A stretch of DNA of 64,000 nucleotides, from NCBI RefSeq assembly GCF_000014685.1, contig NC_008321.1, forward strand, positions 496,001-560,000. Reading direction: 5' to 3'. The notes beneath the pieces were generated by a model that was not told the origin of the DNA, made no database searches, and saw only the letters and a list, made by a program, of their open reading frames with translations. A program made the position numbers and the translations under genes. This document shows, in pieces, positions 50,640 to 60,913 of the stretch. The first letter of the stretch is position 1. Every line of letters starts with the position of its first letter. Origin of the DNA: Shewanella sp. MR-4 (GTDB lineage Bacteria > Pseudomonadota > Gammaproteobacteria > Enterobacterales > Shewanellaceae).

Positions 50640-51686
50640 TCAAGGGGCTGTGGCTATCGGCTCGGCAAAACGTTGTTGTATTTGCAGTATTTGCTCTTTG
50701 CAGGCGATAAAGGCAAAGGCAAGCTTTGGGTCAAACTGAGTCCCTGAGTTTTCTTCAATGTAATTAAAGGCCTGCTCCGTACTCCACGCGAGTTTATAGG
50801 GGCGGTCTGATGTGAGTGCATCGAAAACATCGGCAATGGCGGCAATGCGGGCGCTTAATGGGATTTGCTCGCCAGCCAGCCCATGGGGGTAGCCTGTCCC
50901 GTCCCAACGTTCATGGTGATGGAGGGCGATTTCCTTGGCGAGGGATAACAGCGGATCGTCATCGTCACCGAGGATCTGTGCGCCGAAGCTGGCATGTTGC
51001 TGCATTTGCTGCCACTCGTCATCGGTTAACTTACCCGGTTTTGACAGAATCGAATCTGGGATGCCAATTTTGCCAATGTCGTGCATCGGCAGCGCAGTAA
51101 AACACATCTCACACCAAGCCTGCGAATCGCAAACCTGTTGGGCCAGAATACGGCCATAATGGCTCATGCGGGAGATATGTAATCCCGTCTCGTTATCCCG
51201 ATATTCTGCCGCCAGTCCAAGCTTTTGAATAATCTTATGACGAGTCGATTCAAGCTCTTGGGTTCGTTGCTGAACCAGTGCTTCGAGCTGCCTTGCCTGA
51301 TTGCTCAAGGCTAAATGGGTTTGAGTACGTACCTTCAGTACCGCAGGGCTAATGGGTTTGGAAATATAGTCCACCGCGCCGAGTTCAAATCCGGTTTGCT
51401 CGTCTATGGTGTCTGTCTTAGCGGTGACAAACACTACGGGGATCTTGCTGGTAACAGGATCGCGTTTGAGTCTGCGACAGGTTTCGAAGCCGTCCATCTC
51501 AGGCATCATCACATCGAGTAGGATTAACTCTGGTAATGGATGGGTGCTGGCCAGTTTTAACGCTTTTTCACCCGATGTCGCGGCGCGGATAGTGTATTGC
51601 TCTGACAAGATCCCATGAATGATCTGAATATTGTCTGGAGTGTCATCCACTACCAAAAGGGTAGGTTTTGTTACGAATGGAGTCAT
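50640..51686 (-). CDS. Response regulator with HD-GYP cyclic-di-GMP phosphodiesterase
   Basis: This cytosolic protein of 348 residues joins a receiver domain (about 1-125, with VVDDTPDN and the phospho-acceptor Asp in LILLDVMMPEMDG) by a helical linker to an HD-GYP domain (about 155-340). The latter has LHISRMSHYG, MHDIGKIGIPD with the HD pair, HHHERWDGTGYPHGL with the GYP motif, and ADVFDALTSDRPYK. HD-GYP enzymes hydrolyse cyclic-di-GMP to GMP. It is divergent from a 1681-residue hybrid kinase, which is the likely phosphate source. Confidence 0.93.
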   Translation of the reverse strand: MTPFVTKPTLLVVDDTPDNIQIIHGILSEQYTIRAATSGEKALKLASTHPLPELILLDVMMPEMDGFETCRRLKRDPVTSKIPVVFVTAKTDTIDEQTGFELGAVDYISKPISPAVLKVRTQTHLALSNQARQLEALVQQRTQELESTRHKIIQKLGLAAEYRDNETGLHISRMSHYGRILAQQVCDSQAWCEMCFTALPMHDIGKIGIPDSILSKPGKLTDDEWQQMQQHASFGAQILGDDDDPLLSLAKEIALHHHERWDGTGYPHGLAGEQIPLSARIAAIADVFDALTSDRPYKLAWSTEQAFNYIEENSGTQFDPKLAFAFIACKEQILQIQQRFAEPIATAP

Positions 51687-52241
51687 GGTTTCGCCTCAAC
51701 TGAGTCGGTTGGTTTCCCGTATTAATCCGGTGGCGACATTGAGTTAACCCCAATTCGTCCCCGTTAATGCCAGTGCCAAACTAGGCGGTTAATGCTGCTT
51801 AATTCCATGAAGATGTAATATAACAATATGAAAAATATCATAAAAAATAATGATAGATTTTTCATTGTCAGGTTATATGTTGGCGATAACTGTAAGCTTG
51901 ACGGAAAAATAAAATCGCGGATTTAACGACTGGTTAAATCTTGTACTGACAGGATAATACTCCAAAAAAATGTATCATGTTGTATCTTTTGACCTGTTTT
52001 GTTCACACTTTTCGGGATTGATACTTTTTAGTCGTTAAAGTTTTTCTTACAATTGTTGCCTGTTTTATGAGCGAATGCGCCATTGGCCCCCGTGGATATG
52101 CGGCCAAATGAGCTCCATCCATTATCTCGGTTTTAATAGCCGCCAACGTATTTTCGCTGTTCGCATTTCGTCAGTTCTTATTCTTAATAACACCATTCAT
52201 ACCAACGGGACGGTAAGAAACTTAACCTAAGAGGAAAAGTT
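51687..52241. other. Divergent promoter region of the signalling locus
   Basis: 555 bases, AT-rich in 51800-52040. An inverted-like pair of TTTAACGACTGGTTAAATC near 51920 and a repeated GTCGTTAAAG are visible. No gene and no recognised operator; the promoters of the HD-GYP and kinase genes must lie here. Confidence 0.5.
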
Positions 52242-55200
52242 ATGGCCGTTTTTGGCATTTCATCGGGTCATTTATACAGGACCATTCGACAAGTCTTGGC
52301 GGTCATTTGCTGTCATAAACAACAAATCCATCTTGGGAAGCGTATCGCTTCTCTGGGATATGTTGTTTGCCTAGTGAGTTTATTCGCCGTGCATTTTGGG
52401 CTATTCCCTAATATGGCAATGGCAAACGAGGTCTCACAACAACAGTATCGTCAAGCGTTATCTCAGTTGACGCCCGCGCAAAAGCTCGCCCATAGCCATA
52501 GGGTGAGTATGATCTTGGAATCGGATAGACCCTTTTGGCATCAAATTGCTAAGTTTGCCAAGATTGCGGCGATGGATCTCAATATCCAGCTCGACGTTGT
52601 TTACGGTGATGGCACCCCGGAAACCCTACTCAAACTGGGCCATGAGGCGATAGATAACAAGGTCTCTGGGATTGTATTTGTTCCCGTTTCGGGTATGGGG
52701 CAGGAACTCTTAGCCGAGGCTAATCAGCAGCATATACCTGTTGTGACCATCAATTCTGAATTTAAACAAAGCTCATTATCCCTCAGGACCCAAAACCCCA
52801 ACTGGATTGGCCGAGTAGCGATAAACAACACCAACCTCGGACAGAGTCTGCTCGAAAAAATGTTTGAGCATGAAAACTCTGCCGAGCGGATGAATGTGCT
52901 GTTACTCGCGGGAAACAAAGATAACCTCGATGTGCAAAAGCGTACCGCTGAACTGAAAAGTGCGGTGAACAAGCAATTTGCCAATGCCAAGCTCAAAGTG
53001 GTGAATACCGATTGGACGGCCTCGGCGGCGCGTGATGCTTATCTAAAAGCCATAAAACAAGATCCTAGTATCAACACTGTGATTGCCATGGATACCACAA
53101 TGGCCTTGGCGGTGAGTCATGAGGCCGAAGCCAGTACACTAAGACCCATTCCCCATATTGCCTCGTTAAGCTGGGATTATCAGCTCGCTCAAGGGATCCA
53201 AAATGGCACTATCGCCGCGGGTGTCGGTGGCGTGGAGTTTCAGGGCGCATTTAGCCTGGTGCTGCTGTTCGACTACTTAAACGGAGTGGATATTCGTTCC
53301 AAGGGGGCGGAGTTTTTAATAGCGCCCTTGATCATCAGCCCGAATAACTATAACGATTACTACGAGTTACTCGATTTTGACTCATTGCAACCCGATTTTG
53401 CCCGTGTCTCGTTGGCGCTCAATAAAAATCTGTTTTTGGTCGATTTTCGCTTAGGTGCACTGATCCCCAATATGGATTTGCATCGCTTTATGAGCATATT
53501 AACCGTCGAGGAAAGGGCCTTTATCAACAACAATCCCATCGTCAGGGTTGGCGTGGATCCCCATTCTGCTCCAATTGATTTTATTGATGAAAACGGTATT
53601 CACCGCGGCATGATGGCGGATTATCTCGCCGAAATCAGCCGTGTGGTGCCACTGATTTTTCAGACCTATAACGAAGGTTCTTGGCAGCAAGCGGTCGAGG
53701 AATTTAAACACCGTAAAGTGGATATGTTATCTCTGGCGTCGGCGGGCTCTGGGCGTGAGCAGTGGATGCTATTTACCGATCCCCTAAATCAGTATCCGCC
53801 CGTGATTGTGACCCCTATTGAGGGGACACACTTTAATAGTCTTGAAAGCCTCAAGGGTAAGTCGGTCAGCGTGGTTGCTGGCGACATTACTCAAAACCAT
53901 TTGCTTGATGACTATCCTGATATTGTACTGGTCCCCGTCAGCAACTTGGAGCAGGCCTTAACGGCGGTGGATAAGCGTCAGGTGGATGCGGCCTTTGTAA
54001 ATTTCCCGAGTACCGCACACTTACTCCAGTCCCCCCCCTTTAATCGCCTCCAGATAACGGCCGCCACTGACTATCGCTTTGGCATTTCTATGGGAGTGCG
54101 TAAGGACTGGCCCGAGCTGCAGAGCATCTTAAACAAGGCATTTGCACAAATTCCGCAGGATAAGGCACGCGAAATTCAGCACCGTTGGGTGAATGTGCAA
54201 TATGACCTGGGGTTAAAGAAGCAGCAAGTGTTTAACTGGGCGGTGCGTATTGCCGTGGCGGTCTTGCTGGTGCTGTTTCTTTTTAGCTTGCGCAACAGGC
54301 GGTTAAATAAGGATATCGCGCAGCGGATCCACACAGAACAGCAGCTAAGCCTGAGCATGCACAAGTTTCAGGCGCTGTTCGATTCTGCGGTCGATGCCTG
54401 TGTCATTACCGATAGCCAAGGGGTGATCATTGAATGTAACAGTGCGTTGCTGTCATTACTTAAGTATCAGAGTAAAGACCAACTCATTGGTCAGCGCACC
54501 TTAGTCTATTACCCCGAACAGAGCGACGATGCTTTAAATCAGAGCGTGTTTGAGCGGCGTCTGCAAACCGTGCTAGACCAAGGGCAGCTTAAGTTTGAAT
54601 CCGAGTTTATTACCACTGCGGCAGAGATCATTCATGTTGATGTGACGCTTAAGCGAATCGAGCTCAATGGCTCCCTGTTTGTGCTCGGGTCATACCACGA
54701 TCTGTCGGAACGAAAATTGATGAATGCCTTGCTCGAGCGCGAGCGGGATCTGCTTAAAAACGTATTAGGCAGAAGTCCGATCGGCGTCTGGATCTGTGTT
54801 GAAGGGGTTTGCCGTTATGTGAATGAGCAGATTACCGAGATGACGGGGCTAGAAGTCGGCCAATCTGTTTATCGGATTTTTGTGCAGCCCGAAGACTACC
54901 GTTGCCATATTCGTGAATTGGATTTAAGCCAAGACAGTACCGTATTTGAGACACAACTGTTTGATGCCCATGGGCAGCGCCGCGATGTGCTGCTGACCTC
55001 TTATCACACAGTGCAGGATGGCCAAAATGCTAACCTCTGTTGGGCCTTAGATATTACCGACACTAAGTCGATCCAGGATGAGTTAGCCATAGCAAAAGAT
55101 GCTGCCGAGGCGGCTAACCGCGCTAAGTCGGACTTTTTAGCCAATATGTCCCACGAGATCCGCACGCCGATGAATGCCATTCTCGGCATGTCGTATCTAG

Positions 55201-57287
55201 TGCTGCAGACGGAGCTGAGCAGCAAGCAACGGGATTATGTGGGCAAGGTGCATCAGGCGGCCGGTTCTTTGCTGGGCATACTCAACGATATTTTGGATTT
55301 TTCTAAAATCGAGGCCGAGAAGATGGATATCGAATGTACCGTATTCGATCTCGACGATGTGCTGTCTAACTTGGCCAATGTAGTGAGTTACAAGGTTGAA
55401 GAGAAGAACATGGCATTTATCTTCGATCTGCCGCCCGAGTTGCCCCGTTACTACCATGGTGATGGCTTGCGTCTGGGGCAAATTTTGATCAACTACTGCA
55501 ATAACGCGGTGAAGTTTTCCCACAACGACAGCAGTGTGGTCTTGAGTTGTCAGACTCAGCAGCAGGGGGAGCAGGTTGAACTCACCTTCTGTGTGGAAGA
55601 TTTTGGCATTGGGATCCCCGACCAAAAACAGGGAGTGTTATTTGGCTCATTCGAACAAGTCGATGCCTCGACTTCACGGGAATATGGTGGAACAGGGCTG
55701 GGGTTAGCCATTTGTAAGCGCCTAGCCCACCTGATGGGCGGCGAAGTGTGGTGCGAGAGCGAGTTAGGCGTGGGGAGCCGCTTCTATCTCAGGCTCACAC
55801 TCAACTGTGCCGATACCTATGAGTCTCAGTCGCTATTCGATGCCTTAGCGGGCGAAACCGCTAAGCTAGTCGGGTTGCATCCTAGATTGGAAAAGCTGCT
55901 CACCGAGCATGGGCTGGCGGCTAAGATGCAGGTGGCGGTGGCCGAGACCAATAGCGTGATTGAAGAGCTTAAACACTCGAGGACACGCCAGCTGGTGCTC
56001 TGTGATTACAGTGCATTTAGCCCTGAGTTACTGGATGCGCTGACGGCGAATCCCGATTCACGTATGTTGTTGGTTGGTAACCTTAGCGATCAGGACGCCC
56101 TAAGACCGCTGATTGAGAATAACCCAAGGGTGTTGTCACAAACGAAGCCACTGACGCCCATCGCAATCGGCAATGCCCTGTTATCCCTGCTGGGACATAA
56201 CAATGAGAATGGCAGGCAAATGCAGCAGGATCATTCCTTACACGCCCTTAAGACCCAGCTAGCGGGGGCAGAGGTGTTACTGGTAGAGGATAATCAGCTC
56301 AATCAGGAGCTGGCGGTGGAGTTGCTGCACCAAGCGGGCGTGAATGTCACTGTGGCTAATCATGGGCTTGAGGCCATAGATCGCATCGAGCAGCAGTACT
56401 TCGACTGCGTGTTAATGGATTGCCAGATGCCGGTGCTCGATGGTTACGAGGCGACCCGCCGTATCCGCGAATTGCCTCAGTTTGCCAATTTACCGATTTT
56501 AGCCATGACGGCCAACGCCATGTCCGGTGATATTGAAAAAGCACTGGCGGTGGGAATGAACGACCAAATCACTAAACCTGTGCATGTGAAGGATCTCTAC
56601 ACTGTGATGGCGCGCTGGATCACGCCCAAGCAGCGTAAATCTGTGCCCTTGGTATTAAAGCGAGCGAGCACGGCCCATAGCTTGCCGCAGCTCGATGGCT
56701 TACAGACTCACAATGGTTTGGCGCTTTGCGATCACAACGAGTCGCTCTACAGCCATTTGCTGGGCTTGTTTATCAACACCAGTAAGACACTGCTTGGGCA
56801 GCAACAGCGAGCTTGGCAGGATGAGAATATCGATGAGCTGCGCTTAAGCCTGCACACCTTAAAGGGCGTTGCCGCTAATGTGGGGGCGGTGGAGATCAGC
56901 CGTCAAGCTGGCGAACTCGAGCTACAATGCCAGACGGCGCAGCAGAGTTTTACCGTGGAGTTACACGAGCAACTGTTGGGGCTACAAACCGAATTGCAGT
57001 GTTTGGTCAATGGCTTGGAGCTTTGGCATCAACAGCTCAACAGCCAGCATGAAACCACACTGGATGATGACGCCCTAATTGGGTTGATGGAGCAATTAGA
57101 AAACAGCCTGCTGGAATACAATACCAACGCTTTGGAATGGGTAAATAAGCTTATCCATGCGCCGCAGTTTCAGTCCCAGGCGAGTGTGCTTAAACAGTTA
57201 AAAATGGATGTAGAACTGTTTGATTTTGAACAGGCATTAGCGCGACTGCACACTCTTAAACTGGCGCAGGAGGACGTATGCAGTTAG
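52242..57287 (+). CDS. Hybrid histidine kinase with two periplasmic sensor domains, PAS, REC and HPt
   Basis: The protein has 1681 residues. After a signal anchor (about 35-62) there is a type I periplasmic-binding domain (about 70-395), then a type II SBP_bac_3 domain (about 430-660), one transmembrane helix (about 668-688), two PAS domains (about 705-820 and 840-945), HisKA with phospho-acceptor H971 in SHEIRTPMNAILG, HATPase_c with GTGLGLAICKRL, a receiver with D1393, and an HPt domain with H1538. This is the TorS/BvgS-like phosphorelay, doubled on the sensing side. AGAGGAAAAGTT precedes the ATG. The gene overlaps the next by ten bases. Confidence 0.92.
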   Translation: MAVFGISSGHLYRTIRQVLAVICCHKQQIHLGKRIASLGYVVCLVSLFAVHFGLFPNMAMANEVSQQQYRQALSQLTPAQKLAHSHRVSMILESDRPFWHQIAKFAKIAAMDLNIQLDVVYGDGTPETLLKLGHEAIDNKVSGIVFVPVSGMGQELLAEANQQHIPVVTINSEFKQSSLSLRTQNPNWIGRVAINNTNLGQSLLEKMFEHENSAERMNVLLLAGNKDNLDVQKRTAELKSAVNKQFANAKLKVVNTDWTASAARDAYLKAIKQDPSINTVIAMDTTMALAVSHEAEASTLRPIPHIASLSWDYQLAQGIQNGTIAAGVGGVEFQGAFSLVLLFDYLNGVDIRSKGAEFLIAPLIISPNNYNDYYELLDFDSLQPDFARVSLALNKNLFLVDFRLGALIPNMDLHRFMSILTVEERAFINNNPIVRVGVDPHSAPIDFIDENGIHRGMMADYLAEISRVVPLIFQTYNEGSWQQAVEEFKHRKVDMLSLASAGSGREQWMLFTDPLNQYPPVIVTPIEGTHFNSLESLKGKSVSVVAGDITQNHLLDDYPDIVLVPVSNLEQALTAVDKRQVDAAFVNFPSTAHLLQSPPFNRLQITAATDYRFGISMGVRKDWPELQSILNKAFAQIPQDKAREIQHRWVNVQYDLGLKKQQVFNWAVRIAVAVLLVLFLFSLRNRRLNKDIAQRIHTEQQLSLSMHKFQALFDSAVDACVITDSQGVIIECNSALLSLLKYQSKDQLIGQRTLVYYPEQSDDALNQSVFERRLQTVLDQGQLKFESEFITTAAEIIHVDVTLKRIELNGSLFVLGSYHDLSERKLMNALLERERDLLKNVLGRSPIGVWICVEGVCRYVNEQITEMTGLEVGQSVYRIFVQPEDYRCHIRELDLSQDSTVFETQLFDAHGQRRDVLLTSYHTVQDGQNANLCWALDITDTKSIQDELAIAKDAAEAANRAKSDFLANMSHEIRTPMNAILGMSYLVLQTELSSKQRDYVGKVHQAAGSLLGILNDILDFSKIEAEKMDIECTVFDLDDVLSNLANVVSYKVEEKNMAFIFDLPPELPRYYHGDGLRLGQILINYCNNAVKFSHNDSSVVLSCQTQQQGEQVELTFCVEDFGIGIPDQKQGVLFGSFEQVDASTSREYGGTGLGLAICKRLAHLMGGEVWCESELGVGSRFYLRLTLNCADTYESQSLFDALAGETAKLVGLHPRLEKLLTEHGLAAKMQVAVAETNSVIEELKHSRTRQLVLCDYSAFSPELLDALTANPDSRMLLVGNLSDQDALRPLIENNPRVLSQTKPLTPIAIGNALLSLLGHNNENGRQMQQDHSLHALKTQLAGAEVLLVEDNQLNQELAVELLHQAGVNVTVANHGLEAIDRIEQQYFDCVLMDCQMPVLDGYEATRRIRELPQFANLPILAMTANAMSGDIEKALAVGMNDQITKPVHVKDLYTVMARWITPKQRKSVPLVLKRASTAHSLPQLDGLQTHNGLALCDHNESLYSHLLGLFINTSKTLLGQQQRAWQDENIDELRLSLHTLKGVAANVGAVEISRQAGELELQCQTAQQSFTVELHEQLLGLQTELQCLVNGLELWHQQLNSQHETTLDDDALIGLMEQLENSLLEYNTNALEWVNKLIHAPQFQSQASVLKQLKMDVELFDFEQALARLHTLKLAQEDVCS

Positions 57288-58852
57288 GTCAGATGCAGTG
57301 TTTGATTGTTGAGGATATGGATGCCCTGCGTAAGATTATGGCCGAGCAGCTGCGGCAACTCGGTTTTGGTCAGGTGTTACAGGCCGATTGTGGTCGCCAA
57401 GCCTTGGATGTCTTACAGCGTCATCAGATCGAGTTGTTGCTGCTGGATTGGAGTATGCCCGATGGTGATGGCCAAGAGTTACTCGAGAACTTGCGCCAAC
57501 AGGAAAAATGGCGGGAGTTACCCATTATCTTAGTGACGGCTAATGCCCATCGAGGCTTGGTAGACGCGGCGCTGAAGTACGGGGTCTCAGACATTATTGC
57601 GAAGCCCTTTAACTCCAAAACCTTGCAGGCGAGAGTGTTACAGGCTCTTACGCGCCGGCATAAGCGGGCTAAGTCTGTTCCGACTTTGCCCATAGCTTCT
57701 AATGCTGCAGTAACGCCAATGTCCGAACCCTCATCAGCAATGAATGTGGTGCTGGTGGTCGATGATATGCCGGATAATCTGGCCTTTATGGCGGGACTCT
57801 TAAACGACGAATACAAGGTGCTATTTGCTAAGGACGGTAAAGCGGCACTCAAAATTTGCCAATCAACAACGCCGCCCGATGCGGTGTTGTTAGATGTGAT
57901 GATGCCCGAAATGGACGGACACCAAGTGCTGCAAGCCTTGAGATCTGAGCCTAAATCGGCGCAGATCCCAGTGATTTTTGTCAGCGCCCTCGGCGAGGTT
58001 GAGCATCATCTACAGGGGCTTAGAGGCGGCGCTATCGACTATCTTAATAAACCAGTGCAGCCGGAGATCTTAAAGCTCAAACTGGCGAATGTGCTAGCAC
58101 AAATGCAGCGCCAGCGGACATTACAGCAAGAGTGCGACGAGATGCAGCGGCTTGCGCGACTAAAGGACAGTGCCGATGGCATCATGAGCCACGATCTTAA
58201 AAATCCGCTGGTGACCATCAGCGCGCTGGCGCAAAAACTCGCGCAGGATAAAAGCTGTCCTAAGGACTGGTTACCCAAGATTAATTTGGTCGATGAGCTG
58301 GCCTTACAGTCGATTAATACGGTGAATTTGACCTCGGATATTCTGCGTATCGAGGCGGGGCAATATGCCTTGGATGCCGAGTGGTTTTCAGTGCATGAAA
58401 TGCTGAAGCAATTGCTACAGGCGGCGCAGGTCAACTTTCACAGCAAACAGTTAGTGGCGTATCTGTTGCCCGATGAAGACCCCAACAGTCAATTCGATGT
58501 GATAGGCGATCCTAAACTCTGCCATCCCATGTTGTTCAATCTGATTAAAAATGCCTTCGAGGCGGCGCGAGCTAAGACTAAAGTGGCGATTTCGCTGATG
58601 CGTCAAGAAGGCGAAGTGCTGATCGCTATCGAAAACACTGGTGTCGTGCCCGTCGATATCCGTGAGCAGTTTTGGGAAAAGTATGTCACTCAAGGTAAGA
58701 GTGAGGGCTTAGGCATTGGCACCTATGCGGCACGTTTGTTTGCAAGGGCGCAAAAGGGCGAGGCTAATCTCGTGGTGGATGACACTAAGTTACTGACTCG
58801 AGTTGAAATCCGCCTACCCGCGGCCATAGATGCCATCGTCGCCGAGGAATAA
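57278..58852 (+). CDS. REC-REC-histidine kinase protein
   Basis: This soluble protein of 524 residues has two receiver domains, with D57 in LLLLDWSMPDGDG and D206 in VLLDVMMPEMDG, followed by a HisKA-like helix with H305 in MSHDLKNPLVTISAL and an HATPase_c domain (TQGKSEGLGIGTYAARLF). Receivers upstream of the kinase suggest that phosphate from the hybrid kinase gates its activity. Its start lies within the 3' end of the kinase gene, so it is co-translated. It probably feeds the HD-GYP regulator or another partner; this is inferred from position. Confidence 0.92.
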   Translation: MQLGQMQCLIVEDMDALRKIMAEQLRQLGFGQVLQADCGRQALDVLQRHQIELLLLDWSMPDGDGQELLENLRQQEKWRELPIILVTANAHRGLVDAALKYGVSDIIAKPFNSKTLQARVLQALTRRHKRAKSVPTLPIASNAAVTPMSEPSSAMNVVLVVDDMPDNLAFMAGLLNDEYKVLFAKDGKAALKICQSTTPPDAVLLDVMMPEMDGHQVLQALRSEPKSAQIPVIFVSALGEVEHHLQGLRGGAIDYLNKPVQPEILKLKLANVLAQMQRQRTLQQECDEMQRLARLKDSADGIMSHDLKNPLVTISALAQKLAQDKSCPKDWLPKINLVDELALQSINTVNLTSDILRIEAGQYALDAEWFSVHEMLKQLLQAAQVNFHSKQLVAYLLPDEDPNSQFDVIGDPKLCHPMLFNLIKNAFEAARAKTKVAISLMRQEGEVLIAIENTGVVPVDIREQFWEKYVTQGKSEGLGIGTYAARLFARAQKGEANLVVDDTKLLTRVEIRLPAAIDAIVAEE

Positions 58853-58948
58853 GTGCAAAACGGCTATGCTGCGACCATCTTAGTCTGCGATGGACAGTTG
58901 GGAATACCGCAAGGATGCCGAACAAGACGCATCGGACTAAGGAAGCGG

Positions 58949-58988
58949 CCTAGGCTGCATGCTGTTGCTACATGCTGTGCAGCCTAGG
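58949..58988 (+). terminator. Hairpin after the signalling operon
   Basis: Arms CCTAGGCTGCA and TGCAGCCTAGG enclose an 18-nt loop; CAGCTGTTTTAC follows. A plausible terminator. Confidence 0.55.
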
Positions 58989-58996
58989 CAGCTGTT

Positions 58997-59575
58997 TTAC
59001 GCTTTTACTAACTGAGTTAAATCCGCAGGGCGATAGTACACTGACTTTAATACCTTGCCTTGGCGCACGACTTTACCGGCCATTTCCACATCCTTAGCGC
59101 ATTTGGCGATGATAAACTCGCCCTTTTTGCTGCCAACGATTTCAACGCCTTGCTCGGCATAGAAGGCGATAGTCTCTGTCAGTTCCTGCTCATTGCGGCA
59201 CACTTTGCTCATGTTGCTCGAATGCACTTCATCCCAGCAGGCGATAAAGTCGATTTCACGGTTTTTAGCCACACACAGCAGCAAGTCGATAAGGTAGCTG
59301 ATCTCTAGGCGGTCACTCATTTGGGCCGCGCCTAAATGCACTAAACGCCCCATTAATACATACACAGAATCGACAATAGCATCGGCCTGTTCGATACGGC
59401 TATCGGCTTCGGCAAGTTCGGTTAATTCTTCAATAATCAGTGAAGTATGTAGCGTGTCGGCCTTTTCATCCAAGGAGTTAGCATCGTTGACGGCGAGGTC
59501 GAAGGTGCTGCGAAACTCACTGATATCACGGTACAAGTGGTCATAAATAGGTTGAGTTAAACAAGTGAGTTTCAT
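58997..59575 (-). CDS. MazG-like nucleotide pyrophosphohydrolase family protein
   Basis: This 192-residue cytosolic protein is all-helical. The metal-site pattern of MazG/PRA-PH/dUTPase-like enzymes is visible in IIEELTELAEADSRIEQADAIVDSVYVLMGRL: EExxE followed by ExxD. This is a variant in which the second half is changed. The C-terminal half (from about residue 105) has no known domain and contains two cysteines. Substrate unknown; cleaning of non-canonical nucleotides is the usual idea. It stands alone on the minus strand. Confidence 0.75.
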   Translation of the reverse strand: MKLTCLTQPIYDHLYRDISEFRSTFDLAVNDANSLDEKADTLHTSLIIEELTELAEADSRIEQADAIVDSVYVLMGRLVHLGAAQMSDRLEISYLIDLLLCVAKNREIDFIACWDEVHSSNMSKVCRNEQELTETIAFYAEQGVEIVGSKKGEFIIAKCAKDVEMAGKVVRQGKVLKSVYYRPADLTQLVKA

Positions 59576-59837
59576 CGGGAAGCCTTAGATTTTATCAATG
59601 GGTTTTACGAATGGATTTGCAAAATCGATTCATGGATAACAGCGGCAATTCTAAAGAAAGGTGGCGCAGAATACAAAGCGAGTCCGCCTTGGGGAAAAAT
59701 ACCCGCTGCCAAATTGGGGAGCAGCGGGCTTCGGCAAAGATTTAGGGTGGGTTACCGAACGGAGATTTGATTCATGGATTGGCTAAGACAAAACCACCTT
59801 AGCCCTTTAGTGCTGTACTCATTAGTGCCAAGTGTAA

Positions 59838-60422
59838 TTACTGGGCATATTTAGCGATAAGCTTATCCAAATAGGGCGCAACCTCTTTATCGGTCCAATC
59901 GAGATAGCCACGGACAAAACCGACTAGGTTGCCTTTAGCATCAAAAACATAGGTAGCGGGGACAACGTTGGCTGGGATGATCTGCTCGATGTTTTTGTCT
60001 GGGTCGAGCCAAGTGCGGTAGTCGTTAAAGCCATGCTGATCCAAAAATGGTCGTACATCTTTTACTTCTTCATCAATCGAGATGGGCACTATGGCAATGT
60101 TCTTATCGACATATTGTTGCTGGAGTTTTTGCAGCTCAGGGATTTCCCGTAAGCAGGGCACGCACCAAGTCGCCCACAGATTCACTAAGGTCAGTTTGCC
60201 TTGGTGTTGTTTTAAGCTGTGTGCCTGCCCAGCTTCATCGATAAAAGGCACTTCGGGCACGCCGCGGGCATGCTGCATCTCGATAAAGCCAGTCATGACT
60301 CTGGGTTTAGGGATGGGATCACCCGTGTCGTAGAGTTTGTTTTGCAGTGAATGGGCCTGAACGGCGCAGCTCAGCAGCCATGCGGTGCAAAGGAGAGCGA
60401 GCTTGGCGGTGTAAGATTTCAT
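59838..60422 (-). CDS. TlpA/DsbE-like thioredoxin of a cytochrome c maturation cluster
   Basis: This periplasmic thioredoxin reduces disulfides in apocytochromes or in CcmH. The protein of 194 residues has a Sec signal (LALLCTAWLLSCAVQAHS, cleavage near residue 23). The thioredoxin core has VNLWATWCVPCLREIPEL (CVPC active site) and the cis-proline VVPATYVFDAKG. It lies 56 bases after the CcmH-like gene, in an operon divergent from a probable octaheme sulfite reductase. A dedicated role in maturing that cytochrome is likely from context. Confidence 0.9.
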   Translation of the reverse strand: MKSYTAKLALLCTAWLLSCAVQAHSLQNKLYDTGDPIPKPRVMTGFIEMQHARGVPEVPFIDEAGQAHSLKQHQGKLTLVNLWATWCVPCLREIPELQKLQQQYVDKNIAIVPISIDEEVKDVRPFLDQHGFNDYRTWLDPDKNIEQIIPANVVPATYVFDAKGNLVGFVRGYLDWTDKEVAPYLDKLIAKYAQ

Positions 60423-60478
60423 GGGGTTATCCTTCTATTCAAACTGAGCAATAGGGTAAAGGGGTTATCTTTTAGGGG

Positions 60479-60913
60479 CTATGCGTTTGGGACTTGTGGC
60501 CTGCGCTTTAACAGCGCAAACCCTAAGCCAAATCCTGCGGCTAACAGCACGAGCGGGCCGAGCCAGAGTGCCAGTGTGGCGGGCTTAAATTCGGGCTGAT
60601 AACGGATTTTCTCGCCATAGCGCTGCACCATAAAATCGAGGATCTCATCCCGCTTATAGCCTTGTTCCAAAAGTGAAAAGATTTGTCCTTTAAGCTCATG
60701 GGCAATCGGTGCTTGCGACTCAAATAAGGTTTGATTAGTTGCCATAGGGCAGCGCAGCACTTTGCTAATCTCTATGGCTTGCTGTTGATAGGAGGCGCCA
60801 AGGTTGGGAGCCTCCTGCGCCGTGGCGAGAAACGTCGCGCCGCCAAAGCACAGACTCAGCGACAGCAACCAAAATAAGAGGCTCAAATAGGGTGAGCGAA
60901 ACAGTGGGTTCAT
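60479..60913 (-). CDS. CcmH/NrfF-like protein with a single-cysteine motif
   Basis: This 144-residue periplasmic, membrane-anchored protein of the CcmH N-domain has a signal, a CcmH helical bundle and a C-terminal helix (LALWLGPLVLLAAGFGLGFALL). Typical CcmH proteins carry LRCxxC for reducing apocytochrome; this one reads LRCPMATNQTLF, so the second cysteine is replaced by Ala. QGYKRDEILDFMVQRYGEKI matches the family. The ATG overlaps the CcmF stop (ATGA). It works with CcmF and TlpA for heme attachment; the altered site suggests a different thiol chemistry. Confidence 0.87.
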   Translation of the reverse strand: MNPLFRSPYLSLLFWLLSLSLCFGGATFLATAQEAPNLGASYQQQAIEISKVLRCPMATNQTLFESQAPIAHELKGQIFSLLEQGYKRDEILDFMVQRYGEKIRYQPEFKPATLALWLGPLVLLAAGFGLGFALLKRRPQVPNA

